Assembly (NCBI RefSeq): GCF_949628265.1
Contig: NC_088787.1
Coordinates: 36,134,844-36,198,843, forward strand
Direction of reading: 5' to 3'
Source of the DNA: Cloeon dipterum
Lineage: Eukaryota > Arthropoda > Insecta > Ephemeroptera > Baetidae
DNA: 64,000 bases
A program made the position numbers and the translations under genes. Below the pieces are notes generated by a model. That model had not been told where the DNA came from. It saw only the letters and a list, made by a program, of their open reading frames with translations, and made no database searches. Within the stretch, counting starts at the first letter, position 1. Each line of letters starts with the position of its first letter. Shown piece by piece: positions 31,495 to 43,102 of the stretch.

Positions 31495-32010
31495 CTTGCC
31501 CTGTCCTTTTTCCCGGAAACAATTTTCCTGCCCTGTTTTTGTTCGTAAATTTGATTTTCTTGGCCTGTCCTGTTCCGTCAGAGCATATTATATATGTTCC
31601 TGTTTTTCCTATAATTATTTTTATTTATGTATTAAATTATTTTATTTCAATTTCATAGATTTCAAAATGGTCTTATTATAGCACTTTGTAAATATATAAT
31701 AACTGCTACTACAGGTTATATTTATAATATTATATTATTATTTATTTATATTAATTATTTATATATACAGTTTATATTTATAATAAGATTGTTGTGGAAT
31801 ATTGTGAACGTCGCAAAACAGTATTTAGTCAATTTTATCATTATCATGTCTCCAGTTATAAATTTTGACAAAAACGTGATTAATATAGACCAAGATTGCA
31901 ATTGTTCAGAAACTAAATTCCCCTCATGTCCTGATCCTGAAAATATTTTTTTGTCCTGCCGGTATTCCAGGAAAAAGCAGGAATTCCTGTTTCAATTTCT
32001 TGTCTACTTG
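31495..32010 (-). repeat. AGGACAGG-family dispersed repeat, copy 1
   Basis: Its reverse complement begins with GGAATTCCTG and TTTTTCCTGGAAT-type words, and has GGAACAGGACAGG near the other end, matching the copy at 53097-53850. The interior is AT-rich and noncoding. Confidence 0.6.
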
Positions 32011-32099
32011 CAATCCGCTCTACCGAGGAACGTGAAGAGGAGCATGGTGAAGTGAATGAGTCATTAATATTTAGAAATTTGCTATACATTTGTGACATA

Positions 32100-32570
32100 A
32101 TTTATTTCGTGCATGAAGGGAAATTTAAAAGTAAACAAAAGATGTCGGGATTTACTTTAAAAACAGATTTGAATCAATAGAATACCATTTAAAAAATAAA
32201 ACAAGTAAAAGCTTCTATTGCACTAAATCAAAATTTAAACGTCTTGTAAACTAGTTAAAATACAAAACACTGAAGAATTGAATGATCCAAAGTTTATTTG
32301 ATTATTAAATTCTAAATGTTGTGCCAGGATTAGCGCATATATAAACAAAATTTTCTGCAATTCCTAAAAGACAAATTCATTACCTGTTTCCAAACCTCAA
32401 ACATTGTCAGAAAATTTAAAATCATTTTTACTACAACAGATGATTAATAGTAGTAAACTGGGCAACAATTTTACATTTTCATTTTATTTCATCACTTTTC
32501 ACAAATTCAAGTCTTTATTAAAATCTGATCCACATTGTGCGCTGCATAATATGATGTGAGCATGTGAGCC
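32100..32570. other. AT-rich filler inside the 6.3-kb insertion
   Basis: No open frame or repeat that I can name. Confidence 0.3.
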
Positions 32571-32830
32571 CGTTTAAGGGTGAGCTCACTGACGCCATCG
32601 GCAGTGACGTCGAAGTAAAAAACAGCTTGTACATGGGGTTTACGAGCGTCATGCGCTTGAGCAAATGACACTCCTTGATGTGCTCGCAGTGCCCGCGCTG
32701 CTTGTAGATGCGCAGCTCCTGGCCTTAGGTGCGAACCATGATTACGAGCCGGCCGTCAATGTCCACGTCGGCCAGCTGCTCCTCGTCTCCTCTCCGGTAG
32801 CCTGGAACTCGGAATGGCCCTATAAATATT
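32571..32830 (-). pseudogene. GC-rich coding-like fragment, unidentified
   Basis: In an AT-rich setting, the minus strand reads as a protein-like segment of about 70 residues, with a DVDIDGRLVIMVRT block, one in-frame stop, then a CEHIKECHLLKRMTLVNPMY block. Base composition and codon pattern differ sharply from the flanks, as for an exon trapped in a transposon. Family not recognised. Confidence 0.4.
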
Positions 32831-33078
32831 TGGAATATTTTGATTTAATTTACATTAACATCATATGAGTATAAGGGTGTGACTGATCTATCCCAAATTT
32901 AAAACCACCCCTAACTCACCCCCTTCAGATTTTTCAACCCCCTGAAAGTGGATTTTCATCGTTTTTTCTAATATTTTTGGTAACAAGAAACTGTCAAATC
33001 AATTCAAAATAGAGTGCTGATCAATTCATTTAAAGAGGTTGCATCATAGAGTGTTTCCAAGACAAAATAATTGGTCCA

Positions 33079-33620
33079 TGAAACAAGGATTCCTGCTTTT
33101 CCTGGAATTTCAGCAGGACAAGAAAATTTGTTTTCAGGAAAAATATACTGCAAGTGAAGTGCGAGCTTTTCTAGGATTCACTAGGAATTTTGCTTCAGAA
33201 CAATTCCATAATGTCTATAATAAATTAATTTTAATTAGAAAAAAACTCGCACGACGACAGCGTGAATTTTCAATTTGATACTGTTTTATAACACAAGTCT
33301 TTACTTTCTTTCATGTGCTTAAGTATTGTCCACAGTGTACACAATTTTACTCATAAATCTTACATTAAAATCATATCTTTATACTAATTAAAGTGTTCTC
33401 ACAAAAAAGCATTTTACTTAAACAAAACGCTTATAAAAAATATCATTTTTCCGTTTTTTCTGCAATTTTGTGCGCTATAAGCATTTTTTTAATATTTTGT
33501 TTGATTTTTTAATTTGCGTGAATGCATTTTTTTCAATGTATAGGGGCATTAGATTAATTATAACGAACTTGACATAATAGATATGACCAGACACAATTCA
33601 AACACTTTGAAAATATATAC
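33079..33620 (+). repeat. AGGACAGG-family dispersed repeat, copy 2
   Basis: It matches the plus-strand copy at 53097-53850 in order: GGATTCCTGCTTTTCCTGGAAT, CAGGACAAGA, AACAATTCCAT, TTTACTTTCTTTCAT, then AGGGGCATTAGAT near 33541. It lacks the distal AGGAACAGG-rich end. Confidence 0.6.
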
Positions 33621-33621
33621 C

Positions 33622-34058
33622 AGCCCGTTGGCTCGCATTGTTAAGGCACTCTCAGGAGTGTCAAAGCAATGTGAGGTATTTGAGCAGTTCGGAGATCTAA
33701 TACTGGCTACCCAATGTCAGAGATGGCAAAAAGTGGTTAGTTGAGTGACTCGAATTGCTCAAATTGCTCAACGGGCTGGGAGGCGCACCGGCGCCGACTC
33801 GCTACTTGCTGGTTTGCACCTTTCCAGCATGCGTGATTTGGCTTCACGGGACAAATGTCTAGCGTTTCAATGCAGTCCTCGGTGCAGAGGCAAGTGGCCC
33901 TTCAGTTGGCTGGGTCCCTGTGCGGCCTGGTGCGCCCATGTTATCCGTTCGCGGTGTTATTGGGACCCGGGTTTCAGCATTCGTGCTAGTGCAGTGCGCG
34001 CCCTTCCCGGTCCTCGGACGGACAAGGATAAAAAGAGCAAAAAAAAAAAAAAAAAAAA
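33622..34058 (+). repeat. SINE-like element with poly(A) tail
   Basis: TTGGCTCGCATTGTTAAGGC at 33629-33648 resembles a tRNA-type Pol III A box (TRGCTCAGTNGGTNAGAGC pattern). A degenerate B-box-like GAGGTATTTGAGC follows at about 33671. The body is GC-rich, and it ends with about 20 A at 34039-34058. Length of about 435 bp is on the long side for a SINE. A processed transcript is an alternative. Confidence 0.4.
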
Positions 34059-35330
34059 TATCAAAATGGAAATTTTAAAATAATTAATAGAAAACATTAG
34101 TTTTTTAAATTTTGATTTTAGAAAATTAGAAATTATGCTTGAAAATTGTCCCATGATAAATGGGATCAAAGAAGAAAATTTTAATTTTAAACAATTCTAC
34201 TTCAAGAACGGAAAAAATGCTAATTTTCATATCTTGTCATTTCTGCAAGTTCAAATCTCGGGTTCTAACCATTACAATAGCAAAAACTACCTACCATGGG
34301 AATCGTTTTGACCTAGCCTGCACAACTGAAAAGTTTAGAGACACTTATAGTCCACACCTAAATTGCTTAATTTCAGCCCCCTCCCCCCGTAAAAAATTAA
34401 ACAAAGTTGCTTGTAAAAACTGACATTGAGTTTTTGGTGCACCATAAAACAAAATCGATTTCAAGGGATTTAAGGGTTTACTGTTCACTAAAGTGTTTTC
34501 GGGGTGACAAGGCAGAAAGGTCAAGGTGGAATGCATCATCAATATTTTACGATAACTAATTTTGAATTAACTCAAAATATTTTGGGAGACTTAAATTATA
34601 CAAAAAAAAATTTCATTGGGATTTAGGGGTTGGATTATAATAGTTTGGGGGTTGAAGCGCGTCAACAATATTAAACGTTTTTGGCCTTTTTTGAATCAAT
34701 TTGACAATATTATATGGTCACGGAGAAATATAAAAAACTTTAAAATTCATTTTCAGGGGTTGAAGGGGTTGTTGGGCGATTGAAAGTGAGTAACATGATA
34801 AAAACCCCTAACAAAATTGAACAATAGAACATTTTTTGAAATCATTTCGACAATTATTTGGTTATCCGTAGTGTTAAAAACGTAGAAATAACTTTCAACA
34901 GGAAGAAAAAGCCAGAGGGGGTGAGTTAGGGGTAGGTAGAAAGTTAATGTTAAATAAACATACCATTTCTCACATTTTGTAAAAATTTCATGGTAGTACT
35001 CCTATTATTCGAATTTTAACTAGTCAAAAACAATATGCTCGGTGAGAAATGCGGGACAGATTTGGATTATTTTGATAACGGCTGACATTAGAATTTTCAA
35101 TTATGGCCACTTTGTGCATGTGCATGGTGGCTAGAAAGTCAACTACAATATTTTTGGATTTTTGGGAATAAAATTTCGGTCTGAAAACGACTAAAAACAT
35201 CGTTGGGTTCGCTAAACGACTGAACGCTTACTCTCAAGGAATAGCCATTAATTAAATATTTTAGGAATCACCCTTAATTATAATTATTTTTGGGTTTCCT
35301 CACCTGACTAAGAGAGGAAGTAGTGAACTG
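34059..35330. other. AT-rich filler inside the 6.3-kb insertion
   Basis: Recurrent GGGGTT/AACCCC-containing AT-rich sequence (for example near 34380, 34625, 34760, 34920) without coding signal. Possibly a decayed repeat. Confidence 0.3.
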
Positions 35331-35394
35331 GACTCGCAGGTCAGCGCTGTGATGCGTCTGTCGTGCTAAAGCGAGTAGACGACGTCAATCCAAA

Positions 35395-35862
35395 AGAGGA
35401 CGAAACCATCAAGCCAGCCGCCCACTGCTGGTTTCAAAATCGTCATTCTGACCACCATAGGTCGTTGGCCTGAGTGTAGAACGCGTTCCGAGCGATGATT
35501 TGAGCGCCATTAGGGTTGTAGGTGAACAGCACCTCTTTGACCAGGCCTGGAACTGCTCGCCCGACAGACTGTGCAGCTTCAGGAAGAACATTGAGTGCGC
35601 CGCAGCGACGCCACCAGCAGGCACCGCTCGCCTGGCAATAACAAAATCCAAAAATTAAATATTTCTTCAGGTGCTAACAAAAATAAAAAAATAATATCAC
35701 AGGACACGTACTTGTCCTGCCACGCTGGTTTGCCAAAAACTCTTGCTCACCTCTTGAAAAAGGACAGCAGATATTTTTTCTCTTGAACCCAACATATATC
35801 CAGCTCTTTGGTGCAACGCTTCCACTCTTCCAAATAATGTGCCATAAGCTGTTCTGTGTAAG
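35395..35862 (-). pseudogene. Trapped exon-like fragments, unidentified gene
   Basis: On the minus strand an exon at about 35857-35753 (acceptor TTACACAG, donor GTGAGC) encodes a helical LMAHYLEEWKR-type segment. After a 110-bp intron, a GC-rich piece follows from about 35635 (acceptor TTGCCAG), with FFLKLHSLSGEQF and, after a frame change, LFTYNPNGAQIIARNAF. The frameshift and a stop show decay. I cannot name the family. Confidence 0.4.
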
Positions 35863-36480
35863 ATAAAATAAAAGCCTTAATTAATTGTTTACACTTAAGC
35901 AGAATTAATGAAACAAAAATAATATAATTCGTCGTGGTGCAGTATAAACATTGCACATAGCTCAACAACGAAACGCGAATTTCCTTGTTGCAAGAAGAAA
36001 AGGGAAACAATTCGACACTGAAAGTTTAGGGGTTTGTTGAGCTGTGTGCAATTTAAATGGAACCAAGACGAAATTAAAAATAATGTAAATCAAAATCGCA
36101 TGATAGATACATACATACTAGTAAAATTGAATGGATAAAATCGCATCTGGCAAGTTTCTTGCACAGCTGTGCGTAAACTGAACGTAACTCACCTTCTAAA
36201 TGAGGATTGCGGACTTAGGCCGAGACGTATATCGTTGCTGAATTAGCATAAAATCGACAAAACCAAATTCACAACGAAGATAAACAAACCACAGGCCAGC
36301 GTGCTCGCCATTGTAATGCTAACAGGTGATGAGCGCTGTTGCCACGCATGCCCGGCAGAAGCTTGGCGCGAAAATTACGCCGACTGATAATGATGAAGTT
36401 TATTCGGCCGCCGAACGCATTCGGCAGTGAGAAGGTTAATTTTATCGATTAATTATGACATGAAGAGTTGTTTGGAGGCT
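35863..36480. other. AT-rich filler before the right end of the insertion
   Basis: Nothing recognised. Confidence 0.3.
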
Positions 36481-36740
36481 AATATAATGTAAATATCTCG
36501 ATTTTTTTGTGGTGGAAAGTGGTGGCTGCGTCCCCCGCGAGGTGGATCCTCCTAGAATGTTCTCTCTTATATTTTCGCTCTTTATGCTCGCTTTTATCGT
36601 CATTTTCGGTAACAATGTTACGAATAGTAAAGCTCTAAACAATATTAATTAACTTCGCGTGACTTTTGCGTAAGAAAAGTCAACTTCTAAAACGGTGGAC
36701 GCATCCCCCGGGATTCCCCCGGTGGATCCACGGAGATTGG

Positions 36741-38241
36741 CACCTGGGGCAGAAGCAGGCTGTTACTGAGATCCTTCAGCATCGGAGACCACAAACCCTT
36801 TAACTCGTCGTGGGTCCACCAGGAACTGGGAAGACTGCTACCTTGGATGAGGTGGTTCTTCAAGTTGCAAGGAACCATGTGGAGGACACCCCTCTCGATG
36901 CACTGTAAGTGTTTGTCTTTCTAAATGGCTCAGTATACAATCTAATGCTCTCCAGGATTTACTACGTTCTTCCGATAAACTTGGGAGTCAAGGCCACTGC
37001 CGACAGGCTTCTTAAAATTGGATTCAAGCCAGACGAGGTGATCGCGCTGTATTCCGAGACGGAACATCTGAGGGGGACAAATTTGGCCACTGGAATGTCC
37101 CAGCGCGCGTACCGGGTGAATCACCTGCCGACATCCTGCGTTGTGATTGGCACCCCAATCTCCATTGCGCGGATTGGTCATACTTTTGGCGAGAGCAACC
37201 CACCATCACTCCTCGTGGTAACGTTCTGTTTTAACGTTTTTGAACTTGTTGTGACACATTTAATTTCACAGCTAGATGAGGCCGCTTACATGAAGATCAG
37301 TGAGGCCTTCGCCCTCATGACCTGCAACGGCGAGGCGGTCCAGACAATCCTCGCCGGGGACCGGAAGCAGCTGAGGCCCCGTTCATTTAGCAAGATCGCC
37401 GAGTCTCTTCATGGCAAATTTAGTATCTTCGACCTGACAGCAGAAAACGGTTATTTCAAGGATGATGGGTAATTTTTATTACAAAAATTGTTCTTTGGAA
37501 TTTATTTTCTATTTTGCAGGATGAGGCCAAAGGTAGGACTGGGGGTGATGCTCTGAGAAAATTACCGGGCGCATGAAAATTTGGTGAAGGGTGTTTCAAC
37601 ACTTTCTTACGAAGGACTCATGGTACGTATTGTGCATTTGTAGTAACAATTGTTTTCTGACGTTATTTCAATAAAGTTCCCTGCACCAGTCTCGGCAATC
37701 AGTCACAGCTTGATTTTGCTGCGCCATGGACTCAAGACACTTGGACTTGACGCTGACAGGAATCCCCTCCGCTGGGTCAACGCCAATGGACTAATGGAGC
37801 GGGATGTGATGACATCCTCATTGTTCAACCTCGAGGAGGCTGATGTGGTGGCCTCTGTGGTATCCTCCCTCTTCCGTTCCATCCCCCCGAATCAGATTAT
37901 GGTGCTGGCTCCATACAGGAAGCAGGTAAAATGCGTATAGCAATTGCACTCGGAATGTGACCTAATAATTTTTTTAATGTTTGTTTCAGGTTGTTGTGCT
38001 CCGGGAGAAGCTGCCGTCCACCGTCACTACGTTCACTGTCGACGAGGTGATTGGCCAGGTACGGCCAGTGGTCGACGTGTCCCTCGTCCGCAGTGAACGT
38101 AGTGGGCCCAACGCGAAGAACCATGGGGTAGGATTCCTCAAGGAGCCGAACAGGGTCAACGTTCTCATTTGCCGTGCTAAGGAGATCGTGATCCCGGTCG
38201 GCTCCAGGAACCACTTCCACAACAGCCGCATCAGCTTCTAG
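36741..38241 (+). pseudogene. SF1 helicase-like gene, plus-strand copy, motor domain
   Basis: Exons: about 36741-36902 with Walker A GPPGTGKT intact but an in-frame TAA at 36801-36803 just before it; 36956-37218; 37271-37468 with motif II DEAA and motif III GDRKQLRPRS; about 37530-37620 with ENYRAH (motif IV) and an in-frame TGA; 37678-37926; and about 37990-38241 with a SLVRSERSG block (motif V) and PNRVNVLICRAKE (motif VI), ending at TAG. Exon order and boundaries follow the minus-strand gene. The two stops and the upstream insertion rule out a full product. The retained Walker A lysine makes it the better record of the ancestral active site. Confidence 0.75.
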
Positions 38242-38543
38242 CGCATCCTGAGGACCCACTCCGAGCCCCTCCCATCCCAATTTTAAATTCGTGTGCGAGC
38301 ATTCATATTCCTTACATTTTTGAACATTCATGCCCTCCTTTTTTGATCTCAACATTAAACTTTTGTACACTACAAACACGTCCGGAACAATTTTTTTCTC
38401 TCGTTACCTTGCAAAGTCTTCTTAGCCGTTGTATATTCATTTCGGATTGACGACATTGGGAAACACATTTTGATGAGCATCGCAAATAATGATCTTGATG
38501 AATTACCGGTACGGGTTTTAATTTAACAAGAATACAATGTAAT
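38242..38543. other. Spacer between helicase copy and AT-hook gene
   Basis: AT-rich. The two genes converge here. Confidence 0.3.
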
Positions 38544-39394
38544 TCAAACATTTCGCTTCTTAGGGCGTCCCCTTTTCTTCTTAGGCTGCAATTGCTCCAC
38601 ACTGGAACAAGAATGTGCTCGGTTAGATACGAACATCAGTAGTAACTTTTAAAAAATATATTAGACCTGCGATTTGGGGGCTCATTAATGAACTTAATTT
38701 GAGACGTTTCATTATTGGGAAAAAGGAGTTTGCGAATGGTTGTTGTTTGATGGTGACCCACTCCCTAAAGAAATACCTCTTCGTTTTGGGACGTCCGCGC
38801 TTATTGGGCACCTGTTTTTTCTCAATCAGTCCTCCGGCACCATCATCACTTCTTGCCAGCGTACCAACGCGTTTCCTCCCTCCACTACCGTTTTTGTTTT
38901 GGGCGCCAAGTGGGCGGCCTGGGCCTCTTTTCTCTGGCTGTGTCTGCGTGGACAGGACGGCCTGTGCCACCGGATTACTGGTGTCATCCACTGATCTGCA
39001 AGGTACTCTTAGTTTTGGAAATGGAGTCTGAGGGAATCAATTACCCTGATCCACTGTCAGCCGAGGTGCTGCTCTCTGCGGTGGACTCGCAGCTGCTGCT
39101 GGCAGTTTCTTCCTCACTAACGTCGGAATGCGCCTTCCTGAGAGTGTTTATTATTATTATTATAATGATTATTATTATTATTATCATTAGTGAATCATGC
39201 CCCAGTCGCAATCCGTTGTGTTACATTCTCTTCGGCTTGCGCAGAGCGGGTTTTATCTTTTCTTTCACTTTATTCTTGCTGCCAGGTTTTCGTCCTCGGC
39301 GTTATTTATTCAGCTGCGTCTCAGCCGCAACCTCGGCCTCTGCTGCTTCTTCATCCGCGTCCTCTAAGAGAATGGCATCTTGAAGGTCTTCCAT
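38544..39394 (-). pseudogene. Multi-AT-hook protein gene, probably broken
   Basis: Read from an ATG at 39394-39392: an acidic start (EDLQDAILLEDADEEAAEAE), an in-frame TAA, then an AT-hook RRGRKPGSKNK in the same frame. After an (ATT)n tract comes an acidic Ser-rich exon (about 39136-39041, donor GTAATT). The next exon, from about 38999 (acceptor TTGCAG), has hooks KRGPGRPLGAQNK and NKRGRPKTKR. The last exon (about 38603-38544) has PKKKRGRPKKR and the stop. Four AT-hooks suggest a protein binding the minor groove of AT-rich DNA. A TATA-like TATATAA lies near 39496 on this strand. The TAA may be a real lesion or an intron boundary I missed. Confidence 0.5.
39140..39192. repeat. (ATT)n microsatellite
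   Basis: Runs of ATT interrupted by ATAATG within the AT-hook gene region, probably intronic. Such tracts are frequent LINE tails in this window. Confidence 0.6.
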
Positions 39395-39539
39395 GCTGAA
39401 CCTGAGGGAGAAGAGCAGCAAGCCAGTTTTAATCAACGTTCTATCGGTAGACAAATTTGGAAAATTAACCGAGTTTGCCATCGCAGTGGTTATATAAGGA
39501 AAACCGATCACAAATAAAGCATCGCATGCACCGGCTTCA

Positions 39540-41150
39540 CCGCGGTAGCCTCTGATTGTAAGAAACCATCGCTAGGCGCGGAAAATATTACGCCGCACCA
39601 ATATGTATCAGAAAAAGAAGCTCGCAATTAGGATTTCAAAATGGATTAAGAGCTTAAAAATATGTTTCCTTATTATGTATAGTAAAAAAAAATTAATCTG
39701 TAAATATTTCATTTTGCATCAATCCAAATCAAAGTCAGGGTTAAATTAATTGATTAAAATTAGGAGAACTCTAACAAAAATTAAGTTGATAACACAAAAA
39801 TACTGTGTTATTTAAACAAATAAATTTGGTTTGAAGCCACTCACAGTCTCTTCTAAATGATTTTATATTTAACTTTTAGTAAAAATAACGTAATTAATTA
39901 TAATCTCTGTTCCTGTTTGGTAAATCTTGTTGCTGAATATAGCTAAAATTATTCTAAAATTCAAAATATAACAAATAAATCAAATTCGAATATTCTGCGC
40001 AAATTTCCACCGGAATTATGAGACTTTTGCTTTGCAGCAAAATTAATCTAGCTCTGCTCTTTAACAAGTCAAAGCGGTACGTACAAGATCGCTGGCTATC
40101 ATTAAAAAAACATTTTTGCTCATTTCCTCGCTATGTATTTTATTGAATTGAATGATATGTAACAGATATGATTAAAAACTGAATTCTCCATCTTTCTTTC
40201 AGTATGGATTTATTCAATGAAAATCAGTTTTGATTAAATAATCTTAATTTAATATTTTAAAGTCAATAAAAAGGCTGTCCTGCCTCATGCAATCAAATAT
40301 AAAAATTTTAAGAAATAGGTGTAATGTCTACGAACAAAGTTCAAGTGACATTTTCCTGAGCATTTTGTTCGTAAACCCAAAATTAATTGAAATAACACTG
40401 AAAACAGGAAGAACACGGAAAAATATTTGGCTTAGTTTTCCAGCAACAAACTGTTGGGTTGAAACCATTTTAGACAATTTGAGATTAGATTTTCATTTTC
40501 TAACGATTTTGATCAGTTTTAACCTCCTCCGAGGTCAAGGTCAGCCGCTGCCCTCTTGATGAATCAATTGCATTCGTTAGAAACTAGCACTAAAATAAAC
40601 ATAATTTCTTATTCGTTCTAAATTTGCTACAGTTTTTGGAATCCTCAAATTGAAACCAAAGTGTCTTAAATTTTAAGTGAAAATAAATTGTGCGGTTGCT
40701 GCACTGTGCGCTCACTATATTATATTATGAGGGCAAGGTCAAGGTAGATTTCCACGAAATGCTCCAAAAGCCTAGACAACCAGATGTGCACGTGTGCAGT
40801 AGACAAAAGAAGTTTAGGACAATGGACTAGGGATCCTCCGCGCTCAATTCAGGGTGGTATCGACTCTTCTCTGCACACACACGACATCTCATCCACTCAC
40901 ATCTTTTGACCTGTTGGGAGTAGACGTGTCGCCTAAGATGCCCCTCAGCCATTCAGCCTTCAACCACACTGAATATCGCAAGTATTTGATTGTTATAATT
41001 TTAATTATTAGTACGATATATGCAAATGAAAAATGATTTTCAACGTTAGGACTCTAAAATTAACTTTATAATCATAGTTTATTAGGACAATTTACGTCAT
41101 TTTTTATGAAATTCAAATTTTTATCCAACCTTGAATACAAAAATCACAAT
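39540..41150. other. 1.6 kb AT-rich DNA without a supported gene
   Basis: Only short AT-rich open frames. A brief GC-richer stretch at 40830-40980 shows no clear coding pattern. Confidence 0.4.
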
Positions 41151-41163
41151 TTGTTGTGGATTG

Positions 41164-42575
41164 ACCTGCTCGAGTTAACCGCATTGAGCAACTCCGGGCA
41201 AATTTGGACAAAAGCTACACTGTGGCGGTGGAAAGATCATTACCAACATGCGAGACAAAAGGATCGCCAGTTTCATCATCACAGACGATCAGCTTGTGAT
41301 CCGCGTGGTAAAAAATTTTGGCCTGCAGCAGGAAACTGGCAACAACGGAGTGCAAATCAGCCGGAGGAACATCCATCTTCTCTACGCTTTGTACACCGCT
41401 TTCAAGGTGCATCCAGAAATCCCCGATTTGGTGACCTTGCTAAGAGACATTTGCAAGCGTTCCGTGTGGCAGGGACTTCCCAGCAACAGACCGGCCAGCA
41501 AGAGTGACAGAATCATCGAGGTTATTCACACGATTTGCGGTGGGGAGGAAAACAAGGTAGATTTCAAGCGGCCAAACGACGTCATGACCCTCGGCTCGCT
41601 CGTCCGACAGGTGGCGAGTGAGTTGCAGCAGGAGCGGTTTGAGGACGATGAGGAGCGGAAAGTGTGGACCGAAGAGTGTCGCATGCTGATCAAGTACATG
41701 GAGACGAAAAGGTACCGCATTTGCACAACCACAAGGGCCGCCAAGCAGAAGAAGACGAACGAGAAGCTCCACAAGACTCACGTTTCTCCTCAGGACCTCC
41801 AGCTTTACAACGCCCACCTCGAAACGATGTGTAGTGTAGCTATCACCACATTCATCTCCTGAAAGCGAAAAAACCGTCCGATATCGAATTTCACTACAGG
41901 ACCTTGGCCACACACTTGAACTTGGCTTTCTGTTCGTTAAATGCTCGCAGGGCTACTGAGGTGAGCTACGTTACACTGCAGAACTACGAGCAGAGGAACA
42001 ACTACTCGGGCAAGAATAGTGTAACGCTCTCCAAGGAACAACAACAAATTGCAGAACGATACGACGTGTTGACCTCAACCGGAAAATGTTCCACCAAAGT
42101 TTTTTTCCTCCTGAAACCGGAATGGCGCGAGTACTGCTGCACCCTGGCGGACAAAGGAGTGCGTGCTGCTGCAGGAATTCCAGACGATTGTATCTACCTG
42201 TTTGGCACAAAGAACGGCAAAGCGATGAACTTAACGATTCCTCAGAAAGCAGCGGCCGAAGCGTGTCTCGCCAACAGACCTACTGACCTCAGGGCTCGTG
42301 CAAACAGGACCACCTTCGCGACTACCCTGGGCCAGATGCCATTGAGCAGACCTGCGAAGAAGCTCTTGTGCCTGTTAATGGGACACTCAATCTCCGTCCA
42401 TGATCACTACTACGATCTTCCGACTGGCCTCGGCTTCAATCTCATGGTCGGACGAGCGCTGGAAATTTTCGAGGGCGGCGATATTCAAAAACAGAGGGGC
42501 ACAACCTTGGAAGATGCTGCGGAGATCAGAACAACCCCTGTCCATGCTGCCAGTGCTGAACCTGATGACAAGTAA
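41164..42575 (+). CDS. Tyrosine-recombinase-like gene (Crypton/YR-derived type)
   Basis: The 5' open part (about 41248-41860) is a helical N-terminal region. The frame then changes near 41845, and from about 41860 to 42575 the reading includes LAFCSLNARRATEV (like the first catalytic Arg region), an ANRTTFATTLG block where HxxR-type residues are expected, and LMGHSISVHDHYYDLP, strongly like the H..(H)..Y end of metazoan tyrosine-recombinase-related proteins. The final codons run into a donor-like GTAAGT at 42572, so a further exon may exist. The His usually next to the second Arg appears to be Thr, so catalysis is doubtful. An upstream open frame at 41164-41260 may be an earlier exon. Frame change: intron, error or lesion. 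Confidence 0.5.
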
Positions 42576-42609
42576 GTTTGGCTACACTGGCCCCAAAATT
42601 TTTCTATTT
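42504..42609 (+). repeat. About 105-bp exon/intron segment duplicated across Gypsy-2, copy 1
   Basis: The end of the recombinase-like exon and the start of its following intron (to GCACTTT) recur at 47524-47632 with few differences. Copy 1 is separated from the LTR by about 150 bp; copy 2 directly abuts the other LTR. Confidence 0.8.
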
Positions 42610-42759
42610 CCCGCACTTTATCCGTGAAAAATCGCATTTCATGTTCTCGTTGTAAAACCGATAGTTCAAATATCCCAATTTTTAACACATTGATTGACAC
42701 CACATTGATTGACACTTACGCAATTCTCGGTTAATACATGAATTTTTAAAATTTCAGAC

Positions 42760-42977
42760 TGTTACGCCGGTAGCTTCCGCAGGTGAAGGGAAGCTCCGGC
42801 TCAGGTCCCATCAGGGCTGGTACTTCAGGGTATTGCTTTGGCCTTTGCCTCGCTGACAGTAGTAAGGGAGAGCAGTGAAATGAAACACGTCTTTTCCCAG
42901 TGGTGTCATAAGACTAACTCTATTGTCACTGTTGCCAACTTACAGTCATACAATAATAATAGTAATCAGGCTTACCA
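42760..42977 (-). repeat. 3' LTR of Gypsy-2 (218 bp)
   Basis: Nearly identical to 47302-47519. The internal side is followed on the plus strand by TTTCTT and a C-run, the complement of the polypurine tract. Confidence 0.9.
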
Positions 42978-43102
42978 TTTCTTCCCCCCCCCCAAAAAAA
43001 ATTTAGCGTTCGTCTTAGACTTTATTTTGGTAACATGAGCAATTTATTTAAATGTTTATTCAGACTTTTTAGTTTCAAACTTGACTTACTTTTACTTCAC
43101 AC

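Larger units (their letters stand above)
30480..36749. mobile_element. 6.3-kb insertion splitting the helicase gene, with short terminal inverted repeats
   Basis: The left end from 30480 (CCCCAGGTGCCATTCTCC) and the reverse complement of the right end to 36749 match over 24 bases with one mismatch, then again over TCCCGGGGGAT after a small gap. Helicase homology stops at the left end and resumes at the right. A roughly 19-base word, GGTGGATCC then C..AGAATG, recurs near both ends (30511-30526, 30698-30716, 36541-36559, 36721-36739), like transposase-binding subterminal repeats. No target duplication is clear, and no transposase was recognised inside. The interior holds other repeats and gene fragments, so it may be a non-autonomous, fragment-capturing element or a composite of insertions. 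Confidence 0.5.

Noticed and set aside
35753..35857. Cullin-type repeat in the trapped exon
   Set aside because: Only a short EEWK-like helix resembles it; too little to assign.
30474..36760. Target-site duplication of the 6.3-kb insertion
   Set aside because: Flanking bases do not repeat convincingly; only a CAC triplet could be read that way, and it overlaps the inverted repeat.
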